Positions 7,832 through 14,013 of a DNA stretch of 21,562 nt are shown in pieces (the stretch's first letter is position 1; the number at the start of each line of letters is the position of its first letter). This stretch comes from Alphaproteobacteria bacterium UBA1303 (lineage in GTDB: Bacteria > Pseudomonadota > Alphaproteobacteria > Micropepsales > Micropepsaceae), in the NCBI GenBank assembly GCA_002307315.1, contig DBTZ01000022.1, forward strand, positions 22,117 to 43,678, in the 5' to 3' direction. The notes under the pieces were generated by a model. That model saw nothing but the letters and a program-made list of their open reading frames with translations, searched no databases and had not been told where the DNA came from. Both the position numbers and the translations under genes were made by a program.

Positions 7832-8359
7832 TCATCGCCACGCGATCGCGTAATGCCGCCCGTCGGTAGACTTGATCGCCGCACCGGCGACGACGCAGGC
7901 GTCGAGAAACCGGCGGCCGGTCGAGCGCGCGAAATCCCGACCCAGCGCTGCGGGCCAGGAAAAGGCGATGCGCTTGATGCCGCCGGGCACCTCGAACCGC
8001 AAAGATATCCGGTTGACCGTCAGCACATGCCAAGCCGTCCTTGCGACCTCTACCGAACGGACGGCCGGCAAGGGAATGCTCAAGACCGCCTTGGCGGTCT
8101 GTCCTACGGCAAAAGGATAGGGCATCAGGCTGTGCAGGAACGCCATCTGGGTTTCGTCGACCAGCGTTGCGAAGAAGTCTTCGGCTTCGGGCGGTGTCGG
8201 CACCGCAATCCTTCGGTTGGTGACGATAAGACCGATCTCCCCACCGGCTACGGGAAAAAACCTCCCCTTGCGCCATCTGGCATGCGCCACCGTCCGGAAA
8301 ATTGCATACTCGTCGCCAAAGAACGACGGACCGCCGGCAAGTTCCGCCGCCTTAGGCAT
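7832..8359 (-). CDS. Protein of unknown function, possible PH/GRAM-like domain
   Basis: I do not recognise this 175-residue protein. The centre reads GRFFPVAGGEIGLIVTNRRIAV, then IPLPAVRSVEVARTAWHVL, then SLRFEVPGG. A strand with TNRR followed by a strand with V/I-x-SVEV is typical of bacterial pleckstrin/GRAM-like domains, but this is only a pattern-based guess. No signal peptide or membrane segment is visible. The ATG at 8359 overlaps the end of the upstream YbjN-like gene by 8 nt, so the two are translationally coupled and probably act together. The ATG has GGAAG about 9 nt upstream inside that gene. Confidence 0.72.
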   Translation of the reverse strand: MPKAAELAGGPSFFGDEYAIFRTVAHARWRKGRFFPVAGGEIGLIVTNRRIAVPTPPEAEDFFATLVDETQMAFLHSLMPYPFAVGQTAKAVLSIPLPAVRSVEVARTAWHVLTVNRISLRFEVPGGIKRIAFSWPAALGRDFARSTGRRFLDACVVAGAAIKSTDGRHYAIAWR

Positions 8360-8750
8360 GGTGAAGGAACTTCCCGAGCTGCGCTTCCCAGATGGCAAAG
8401 CAACTGCGCAGGTAGGATTTGGTCACGCCGCTCAGCAGAAAATCGTAATCGACGCAGACATCGCCATCGCCGTCGTTATACGCCTTGAGAAATCGCTTAT
8501 CGCGGTTCCAATCGTTAGTCTTGGCCAAGGGCCAGTTCGATCCCCGAATGCCCATAAAAAACTGCGCCGACAAATAATCGTCGTCGCGCGGTCCTTTGTA
8601 CAGAAAAACGACGAATTTGACCCCGCTGGCACGCGAGACGATGAACTTGCTGCCGTCGGTAGCGGTTTCGACGATGGCGCCGAAGCCGAATTCCTGCATG
8701 ACGGCGCCGAGCTGTTCGGCGGACATGGACTGGTAAACCTCTTCAGGCAC
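8352..8750 (-). CDS. YbjN-domain protein
   Basis: The 132-residue protein matches the YbjN family. It starts with a helix-strand region (MSAEQLGAVMQEFGFGA), continues with a beta-rich core (SKFIVSRASGVKFVVFLY), and has the typical later part WNRDKRFLKAYNDGDGDVCVDYDFLL. The biochemical role of YbjN is not established; the fold resembles type III secretion chaperones and the Enterobacterial member affects motility and stress phenotypes. I chose GTG at 8750 because the G-rich tract on the minus strand just before it can act as SD, and the family normally starts here. A longer open frame to 8834 exists but has poor sequence. The gene overlaps the downstream unknown gene by 8 nt. Confidence 0.82.
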   Translation of the reverse strand: MPEEVYQSMSAEQLGAVMQEFGFGAIVETATDGSKFIVSRASGVKFVVFLYKGPRDDDYLSAQFFMGIRGSNWPLAKTNDWNRDKRFLKAYNDGDGDVCVDYDFLLSGVTKSYLRSCFAIWEAQLGKFLHHA

Positions 8751-8808
8751 GACACCCCCCCACGCATTTTTTTTTGCTGGCGTCCGCTCGACCGCCCCGC
8801 TCTTGGCG

Positions 8809-9219
8809 TCAAAGCAAACTGACGTCGCCGGCACCGGACAACATCGCCTTGCGCTCCGCGGGGCTTAAGTTGCGCAAGGTCGGCAACAACGCCTCCGTCG
8901 CATCCGGTTCGTCGGTTTTCCATTGCGCACGGCTTGGCTTGCGACCATCGCCGTCACCCAATTTCTCGACCGCGGTTTCGCTATGCAGCCCGCGAGCCCC
9001 GTCGCGCAGCATATGCAAGGCGCTGCGCGCCTGCTCCAGCCTGCGTTCGTCCCGTAGGCGCACGGCATTTTTTCCACCGCGCACGAAAATGCCCCAACGG
9101 AAGAGCATTCCCTCCTGGCCACAATCCAACCGTTCGAATTCCCGGGAAAACTTTGCAATGCGTTTCTCGCAGCCGACTACCGATCGTGCGAGCGAACGCA
9201 AACGCCTTTCTCTCTTCAT
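8809..9219 (-). CDS. Small hypothetical protein, first gene of a three-gene operon
   Basis: No family is recognised for this 136-residue, highly charged protein (many Arg, Glu and Asp). The N-terminal half (MKRERRLRSLARSVVGCEKR, and RLRDERRLEQARSALHMLRDG) looks helical, perhaps coiled-coil. The C-terminal end EALLPTLRNLSPAERKAML resembles a short helical tail common in alphaproteobacterial small proteins. Support for reality comes from context: a good promoter at 9248-9276 would place +1 near 9241, only about 20 nt before the ATG at 9219. The SD is weak. The YbjN-like gene begins 58 nt downstream on the same strand. Confidence 0.55.
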   Translation of the reverse strand: MKRERRLRSLARSVVGCEKRIAKFSREFERLDCGQEGMLFRWGIFVRGGKNAVRLRDERRLEQARSALHMLRDGARGLHSETAVEKLGDGDGRKPSRAQWKTDEPDATEALLPTLRNLSPAERKAMLSGAGDVSLL

Positions 9220-9247
9220 CAAGAAGCCCCAAGCCCCGCCCGGAATA

Positions 9248-9276
9248 TATATAGGCGCACTACCGCTATAAGGCAA
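9248..9276 (-). promoter_or_regulatory. Sigma-70-type promoter for the YbjN operon
   Basis: On the minus strand TTGCCT (9276-9271) is followed after exactly 17 bp by TATATA (9253-9248). The predicted transcription start is near 9241, leaving a leader of about 20 nt before the ATG at 9219. This is among the best promoter matches in the window. Confidence 0.55.
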
Positions 9277-9332
9277 TATTATCGGGACACCATGCAAAAT
9301 TGAAACCGTCGATGCCAGGCAATATCCGGGTT

Positions 9333-9809
9333 TTACCCTTTTCCCCGCATCAGGCGGGCCTTGTCGCGCTGCCAGTCGCGCTGCTTGGAGGTTTCGCGCT
9401 TGTCGTGCAGTTTCTTGCCCTTTGCCACGCCGATTTCCAGCTTGGCGATGCCCCTGGGGGTGAAATACATTTTCAGCGGTATCAACGTCATGCCCTCGCG
9501 CTGCACCGCGATAGACAAACGCTTGATTTCCGTTTTCTTGGCCAGCAGCTTACGGATGCGCTTGGGTTCGTGGCCGAAGCGGTTGGCCTGAACGTATTCC
9601 GGGATGTTGGCGTTGATCAGCCAGATCTCGCCATCCTTGGCCTGGGCATAGGATTCGGCGATAGTCGCCCGCCCCTGGCGCAAGGATTTCACCTCCGATC
9701 CGGTCAGCATGATCCCCGCCTCCATCGCGCTTTCGATGGCGAAGGAGTACCGGGCCTTGCGGTTTTCGGCGACGATCTTCCGTCCATCGTCGTCTTTTTT
9801 CTTCGCCAT
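9333..9809 (-). CDS. smpB: SsrA-binding protein SmpB
   Basis: SmpB binds tmRNA and brings it to stalled ribosomes for trans-translation. The 158-residue protein has the full family pattern: RKARYSFAIESAMEAGIMLTG, GSEVKSLRQG, ESYAQAKDGEIWLINANIPEY, HEPKRIRKLL, TLIPLKMYFTPRG and AKGKKLHDKRE, with the basic C-terminal tail that enters the decoding centre. The ATG at 9809 is one nucleotide after the dapA stop (9811-9813), so expression depends on dapA transcription and probably translational coupling; its own SD is weak. No ssrA gene is in the window. Confidence 0.97.
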   Translation of the reverse strand: MAKKKDDDGRKIVAENRKARYSFAIESAMEAGIMLTGSEVKSLRQGRATIAESYAQAKDGEIWLINANIPEYVQANRFGHEPKRIRKLLAKKTEIKRLSIAVQREGMTLIPLKMYFTPRGIAKLEIGVAKGKKLHDKRETSKQRDWQRDKARLMRGKG

Positions 9810-9810
9810 A

Positions 9811-10704
9811 TCAGCCGATCAGACCGAGCGCGGTCATCGCCAGCTTGACCCGGGTGCGGGCGGCTTCGGTCGCCGCCATCATCGGCAAACGCACCTCGTC
9901 GGTGGCGCGCCCCAAGAGCGACACGGCATATTTCGCCGGCGCCGGCGACGGTTCGCAGAACATCGCATCGTGCAACGGCATCAGCTTCAACTGCAACGCC
10001 AGCGCCGCTTTGTAATCGCCCGCCATCAGATGCCTATGCAATGCCGCACACTGCGCCGGCGCGCAATTGGCGGTGACCGAGATGCACCCCTGGCCGCCGT
10101 TCGCGACATAGGAAATGGCGGTGCCGTCCTCGCCGGACAATTGCACGAAGTCCGGCCCGCAAATCTGCCGCTCGCGCAAGGGGCGCGCCAGATTGTTGGT
10201 GGCATCCTTGACCCCGACGACGTTGGCAAGCTTGGACAGCCGCCCCATCGTCTCCACCGACACTTCGACCACCGCGCGGCCGGGAATGTTGTAGACGATG
10301 ATCGGCATATCGACGGCGTCGGCAATGGCGGCATAGTGGCGATAGAGGCCTTCCTGCGACGGCTTGTTGTAGTAGCCGGTGACCGACAGCACCGCATCGG
10401 CGCCGACCGATTTGGCGAATTTGGTCAGTTCGATCGCCTCGCGGGTGGAGTTGGACCCCGCCCCGGCGATCACCGGCACGCGGCCGTTGGCTTCTTCGAC
10501 GCACATTTCCACCACCCGCATGTGCTCGGTATGGCTCAAGGTCGGCGATTCGCCGGTGGTGCCGCACGGCACCAACCCGTTGCTGCCCTGCTCGATTTGC
10601 CAGTTGACCAGCTTTCGGAAGGCCGCCTCGTCCACCTCGCCGGAGCGGAACGGCGTGATCAGGGCTGGAAACGAACCTTTGAAATCCTTAGGCGAAAAGG
10701 TCAT
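9811..10704 (-). CDS. dapA: 4-hydroxy-tetrahydrodipicolinate synthase
   Basis: DapA condenses pyruvate with aspartate semialdehyde, the first committed step to lysine and meso-diaminopimelate. The 297-residue protein shows the active-site residues: T49-T50 in CGTTGESPTL, Y138 and R143 in YNIPGR, and the Schiff-base lysine K166 in GVKDAT. GYYNKPSQEGL near residue 110 is the usual dimer-interface tyrosine region. The ATG at 10704 has AGGTG about 7 nt upstream. smpB follows after one nucleotide, and the gene diverges from the lytic transglycosylase gene, so peptidoglycan precursor synthesis and turnover lie side by side here. Confidence 0.97.
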   Translation of the reverse strand: MTFSPKDFKGSFPALITPFRSGEVDEAAFRKLVNWQIEQGSNGLVPCGTTGESPTLSHTEHMRVVEMCVEEANGRVPVIAGAGSNSTREAIELTKFAKSVGADAVLSVTGYYNKPSQEGLYRHYAAIADAVDMPIIVYNIPGRAVVEVSVETMGRLSKLANVVGVKDATNNLARPLRERQICGPDFVQLSGEDGTAISYVANGGQGCISVTANCAPAQCAALHRHLMAGDYKAALALQLKLMPLHDAMFCEPSPAPAKYAVSLLGRATDEVRLPMMAATEAARTRVKLAMTALGLIG

Positions 10705-10752
10705 GGCGACACCTGGAGCAAGTTGTTGTGAGACTGCATAAAAATCGGCCAC

Positions 10753-10780
10753 AAAATACAGCCCATTTCCGGCATAGCAA
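10753..10780 (-). promoter_or_regulatory. Candidate dapA-smpB promoter
   Basis: On the minus strand TTGCTA (10780-10775) is followed after 16 bp by TATTTT (10758-10753). The implied leader is about 42 nt. The position in the divergent dapA/slt gap is suitable, but other hexamers in this AT-richer segment are possible. Confidence 0.35.
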
Positions 10781-10856
10781 GCGTTGTGACGCAGGTTTGT
10801 CTGGACACGACGCCGCCCGGGACTATTGTCCGTCAAATATGTCGAGACTGGAGTTG

Positions 10857-13019
10857 ATGCGTTACCGCCGCCCTTTTTTCGTGATTTGCGCCGCCCTGCT
10901 TAGCGCAGCCGCCTTAGCGCAGGATATGCACCCCCCCTCCGATTCCGACCTGCCGGGCGACGATGGCGCCGGACAGACGGTGGAATTGCGCAGCGGCGGC
11001 TATCGCGTACTGGCGCCCGCCGAACACGATTTGTTCGCTCGCGCCTTCGCCGCCGCCGGTAGGGGCGATTGGCGTGCCGCGCGCGCTTTGGCGGCGCAGG
11101 GGCACGATGCGCTGGCCGCCAAGTTGATCGAATGGCGGTACTTAAACGACCGCACCGGCGACGCCTCGTTTGCCGAAATCGACGCCTTCCTCAAAGCCAA
11201 TCCCGACTGGCCGAACCGCGATGCCCTGTTCGCCCATGCCGAAAAGTTGCTTCAACGCGATCAAAACCCCGGCTTCGTCGTCGGCTGGTTTGCCGGACGC
11301 GAACCGGTCAGCGCCATCGGCAAGATCAGACTAGGGCTGGCCGAATTGGCGGTCGGCAAGCTCGATGCCGGCGTCCGTCATCTCAATCGCGGCTGGATCG
11401 AAGGCAGCTTCGATCCGGCGGAAGAGCTGTACATCGTCCAGAAAGGCGGCAGCCACATTACCCGCGCGGCCGACCGGGAGCGGCTCGACGCGCTTTTGTG
11501 GCGCGACGACATCGCCTCGGCCAAACGGCAAATCGCCCGGGGTAGCGATGCCGACGCGAAAATCGCCGCGGCGCGCATCGCCATTCGGGCCGGGCGCAAG
11601 AATGCCACCCGCATCGTTTCGGAATTGCCCCAGGACTTGGCCGACGATCCGGGGCTGCAATTCGATCGCGCCAAGGCTCTGCGCACGGCCGGCGACGCCA
11701 AGACGCCCGCCATCATCCTTCGCCGCATCAAGCTGGCAGATATCGCCAAGGCGCGGCCGTCGGCGGTGTGGAAGGAACTGTCCATCGCCATCCGCCAATT
11801 GCTGCAGGACGGCGACGCCAAGGGCGCCTACGAACTGGCCAGCGACGCCGGGTTTGCGCCCGGCCCCCGCTTCAACGCCGATACCGCCTCGGGCGCCGCC
11901 ACCGAATACGCCGAGGCGCAGTTCATGGCCGGCTGGATTGCCCTGCGCTTTCTGCACGATCCGAAAGTCGCGCTGGGTCATTTCAAAAAGTTTTCCGACA
12001 ACGTCGCCCGGCCGATCAGCGCGGCGCGCGGCGACTACTACATCGGCCGCGCCCTGGAAACGTTGGGCGACATTCCCGCCGCGTGGTCCGCCTACAATCG
12101 GGCCGCCAAGCACGAAGAAACCTTTTACGGCCAACTGGCGCTCGCCCGCATCGACGATACCCCCGTGCTGCGCATCCGCCAGACGCCGGCCGGCCCCGCC
12201 TATGCCGGCTTCGACCGGGACGAACTGGTTCGCGCCATGAGCGTACTGGCCGATTTGGGCGAACAGGCGCTGCTCCGCCGCTTCGCGCTGCATTTTCAGA
12301 CCCTGCACCCCGAACCGGGTACGACAAAAAAACTGGCGGCGTTAATGGCGAAAATCGGCTACCTCCCGGTGGCGATCCGGGTTGCCAAAGCCGCCGCCTA
12401 TGACGGCGTCGATTTTCCCGTCCATACCTATCCGGTCATCGATGTCCCCGCTTACAGAGGATCGAACGCTCCTCCCGAGAAGGCGCTGGTGCTCAGCCTG
12501 ATCCGCCAGGAAACCGAATTCGACGTCGCCGCGGTTTCGCACGCCGGCGCCCGCGGCATCATGCAGATCATGCCCGCGTCGGCCAAAGCGCTGGCGCGGC
12601 GGATCGATTTACCCTATCGCCCCAACGACCTGACGGCGGACGCGCAATACAACATGCAGTTCGGCATGGCGGAGTTTTCCGGATATTTGAGCAATTGGAA
12701 CGGCTCGGTGGCCCTCGCCGCAGCCGCCTACAACGCCGGTCCGGGCAACGCCAGACGCTGGCTTGCCCAAACCGGCGATCCCCGCACGGTGGCGGTCGAC
12801 CCCATCGACTGGATCGAACAGATCAACTACGGCGAAACCCGCAATTACGTTCAGCGCGTGCTGGAAAACCTGCAGGTCTACCGCGCGCGGCTGAACGGCG
12901 GTTCTGCCCCTTTGCGTATTCTGAAGGATCTGTACGGCGACAACCCCGCGCCCAAAGCCATCCGCTACGTTCCGCCGCCGCCCGAGCCGAAGCCGGCAGC
13001 CGGCAGGAAGAAAAACTGA
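10857..13019 (+). CDS. Soluble lytic murein transglycosylase (Slt70-like)
   Basis: This periplasmic enzyme cleaves the MurNAc-GlcNAc bond in peptidoglycan with formation of the 1,6-anhydro product. The 720-residue protein starts with a Sec signal peptide (MRYRRPFFVICAALLSAAALA, likely cut before QDMHP). It then has a long alpha-helical superhelix, as in the U- and L-domains of Slt70. The C-terminal SLT domain begins near residue 545. The catalytic glutamate is E552 in LIRQETEFD, followed by HAGARGIMQIMP, QYNMQFG and VALAAAAYNAGPGNARRW, the family signature blocks. It ends in a Pro/Lys-rich tail. I chose the ATG at 10857 because it gives the cleanest signal peptide and has GGAG just upstream; ATG at 10839 is an alternative. 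It is divergent from dapA. Confidence 0.93.
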   Translation: MRYRRPFFVICAALLSAAALAQDMHPPSDSDLPGDDGAGQTVELRSGGYRVLAPAEHDLFARAFAAAGRGDWRAARALAAQGHDALAAKLIEWRYLNDRTGDASFAEIDAFLKANPDWPNRDALFAHAEKLLQRDQNPGFVVGWFAGREPVSAIGKIRLGLAELAVGKLDAGVRHLNRGWIEGSFDPAEELYIVQKGGSHITRAADRERLDALLWRDDIASAKRQIARGSDADAKIAAARIAIRAGRKNATRIVSELPQDLADDPGLQFDRAKALRTAGDAKTPAIILRRIKLADIAKARPSAVWKELSIAIRQLLQDGDAKGAYELASDAGFAPGPRFNADTASGAATEYAEAQFMAGWIALRFLHDPKVALGHFKKFSDNVARPISAARGDYYIGRALETLGDIPAAWSAYNRAAKHEETFYGQLALARIDDTPVLRIRQTPAGPAYAGFDRDELVRAMSVLADLGEQALLRRFALHFQTLHPEPGTTKKLAALMAKIGYLPVAIRVAKAAAYDGVDFPVHTYPVIDVPAYRGSNAPPEKALVLSLIRQETEFDVAAVSHAGARGIMQIMPASAKALARRIDLPYRPNDLTADAQYNMQFGMAEFSGYLSNWNGSVALAAAAYNAGPGNARRWLAQTGDPRTVAVDPIDWIEQINYGETRNYVQRVLENLQVYRARLNGGSAPLRILKDLYGDNPAPKAIRYVPPPPEPKPAAGRKKN

Positions 13020-13024
13020 CCGCC

Positions 13025-13039
13025 TTGCCGACGCGGCAA
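13025..13039. terminator. Short hairpin between converging slt and Sel1 genes
   Basis: TTGCCG and CGGCAA form a perfect 6-bp stem with a 3-nt loop in the 23-nt gap between two converging genes. There is no long T-run on either side, so it is at best a weak or bidirectional terminator. Confidence 0.3.
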
Positions 13040-13042
13040 AGA

Positions 13043-13315
13043 TCAGTGGAAAAACGACAGCCACTCGCGGGCCAGGCGTTGCGCCTCGGCGATCTGCGAC
13101 GGCTTCAATTCTCGCGAAATCTGCGCGCGCCAGGATTTGGCTTCCTCAATCCCGCGCATTGCCGCGAGATTGAACCATTTATGGGCGGCAATGTAATCGA
13201 CACCGACCCCCTGGCCGGTGGAATAGGCCAGCCCCAGATTATAAAGCGCTTCTGCGCGACCTTCCCTGGCCTCGGTCTCGAACTGCGTCAGCGCATCGAC
13301 TTCTACGTACGCCAT
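13043..13315 (-). CDS. Sel1-repeat protein
   Basis: The 90-residue protein contains one clear Sel1-like (TPR-related) repeat unit: AEALYNLGLAYSTGQGVGVDYIAAHKWFNLAA, followed by a second partial unit (RGIEEAKSWRAQI). The end is a helix (IAEAQRLAREWLSFF). Such repeats serve protein-protein binding; no catalytic domain is present and no signal peptide is visible, so it probably acts in the cytoplasm. The length is short for the family, where two or more repeats are common, but start and stop look normal. The ATG at 13315 has GAGGGAAG upstream. It is transcribed alone on the minus strand, converging with slt. Confidence 0.85.
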   Translation of the reverse strand: MAYVEVDALTQFETEAREGRAEALYNLGLAYSTGQGVGVDYIAAHKWFNLAAMRGIEEAKSWRAQISRELKPSQIAEAQRLAREWLSFFH

Positions 13316-13506
13316 GCCACTTCCCTCGGTTGCCCCTGAGCGGAAGGATCGTTGCGCGGGAGAAGCTAAAACACAGTTAATGTGGCGAACGATGGGGTTA
13401 AGGAAGCGTTAGCGGCCGGCTTGCCGCTCGACACAACTCTTTGTTTTGTCACGCTTCATATCCGAAAAACGGATTTCGCGTATCGGTGAAGAGTTTTAAA
13501 ACAGGC

Positions 13507-13562
13507 TGGCCGCGGACCCCACATGAAAGACGAATATCGTCATACATGTGAGACCGCGGCCA
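13507..13562 (-). other. Large three-tier hairpin, possible structured RNA or terminator
   Basis: Three nested complementary blocks occur in order. TGGCCGCGG (13507-13515) pairs with CCGCGGCCA (13554-13562). CACATG (13520-13525) pairs with CATGTG (13545-13550). GACGA (13529-13533) pairs with TCGTC (13537-13541), leaving a 3-nt loop. The internal loops are small (3-4 nt). On the minus strand the stem is followed by GCCTGTTTTAAAA, so it could end the transcript of the lysine-rich gene, but the T-run is short and 5 nt away. The tiered shape suggests RNA structure rather than chance. A palindromic repeat element is also possible. Confidence 0.6.
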
Positions 13563-13614
13563 TTGCCTTTGTCATCGGTAACCCCTTCGCATCAGCGGGA
13601 GCACCGTGAACTAC

Positions 13615-13633
13615 CCGCAGGCATAGCCTGCGG
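13615..13633 (-). terminator. Perfect 8-bp hairpin after the lysine-rich gene
   Basis: CCGCAGGC and GCCTGCGG form a perfect 8-bp stem around a 3-nt loop, about 20 nt after the stop codon of the lysine-rich gene (minus strand). No T-run follows, so it may be a transcript-stabilising structure or Rho-associated 3' end instead of an intrinsic terminator. A competing pairing GCGGG (13595-13599) with CCCGC (13614-13618) overlaps it. Confidence 0.45.
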
Positions 13634-13653
13634 CAGATGTAAGACGTTCCGGC

Positions 13654-13767
13654 TTACTTCGCGACTTTCTTCGCGGCCTTCTTCGTCTTCTTCACCTTCT
13701 TCGTCTTCTTCACGGCCACCTTCTTCTTGGCGACCTTCTTGGCTTTCTTCTTCGCAACTTTTGGCAT
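13654..13767 (-). CDS. Tiny lysine-rich histone H1-like protein
   Basis: The product has only 37 residues, of which 20 are lysine, and almost all others are Ala or Val (MPKVAKKKAKKVAKKK...). The composition resembles the AKKxAKK tails of histone H1, chlamydial Hc2 and PhaF-like proteins, which bind DNA through charge. A nucleic-acid-binding or nucleoid role is therefore inferred, not shown. A real gene is supported by AGGAG about 9 nt before the ATG at 13767, a good upstream promoter and a strong hairpin after the stop. A longer in-frame opening to 13893 exists, but that part has no such composition and lacks an SD. Both AAG and AAA codons are used for lysine, AAG predominating. Confidence 0.75.
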   Translation of the reverse strand: MPKVAKKKAKKVAKKKVAVKKTKKVKKTKKAAKKVAK

Positions 13768-13832
13768 GAGTAACGACTCCTCTAACGTTTGTCCGGGCCA
13801 GGCAGTCAGTACCGCCCCCCAAAACGCAAACA

Positions 13833-13861
13833 ATATGAAGGAGTTGCCGGGCGGAATGCAA
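13833..13861 (-). promoter_or_regulatory. Candidate promoter of the lysine-rich gene
   Basis: On the minus strand TTGCAT (13861-13856) is followed after exactly 17 bp by TCATAT (13838-13833). The implied start is near 13826, giving a leader of about 60 nt before the ATG at 13767. Confidence 0.4.
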
Positions 13862-13933
13862 TACTGTCCCATTTCGGGGGAAAACCCGCGCACCCGAAGA
13901 TTGCATGAAAATGCGATGGTTACTGGATTAAAT

Positions 13934-13961
13934 CGTCTTCATCCGTAAACGGATGAAGACG
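13934..13961 (-). terminator. Strong hairpin terminator after gatB
   Basis: CGTCTTCATCCG and CGGATGAAGACG form a perfect 12-bp stem with a TAAA loop. It lies about 50 nt after the gatB stop on the minus strand. On that strand it is followed by ATTTAAT, and on the plus strand by CCGATTTTT, so it may stop transcription from both sides. It separates the gat operon from the lysine-rich gene. Confidence 0.7.
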
Positions 13962-14013
13962 CCGATTTTTCGCCCTCGCCGGTCCTCTACGCTTGCAAAT
14001 GTACGAATCACCC

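Larger units (their letters stand above)
13316..13653. other. Intergenic region with several inverted repeats
   Basis: These 338 bp have no convincing gene. The part next to the Sel1 gene (13316-13450) should hold its promoter, but I could not define one. A small hairpin ATCCG-AAAAA-CGGAT lies at 13460-13474. A large interrupted inverted repeat is at 13507-13562, and a perfect 8-bp stem at 13615-13633; both are listed separately. Confidence 0.5.

Noticed and set aside
8752..8834. A frameshift that would join the small 136-residue frame to YbjN
   Set aside because: The stop of the upstream frame (8809) lies before the homopolymer runs in the direction of transcription, and YbjN has its own plausible GTG start, so no frameshift is needed.
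11331..12308. A 325-codon minus-strand frame inside the lytic transglycosylase gene
   Set aside because: It is a shadow of the slt coding sequence; the plus frame has the signal peptide and SLT motifs.
13550..13650. Possible 6S RNA, because of a GCCTGCGGC segment
   Set aside because: The segment is explained by the local 8-bp hairpin (13615-13633). I could not find the long closing stem and central bubble required of 6S RNA on either strand.
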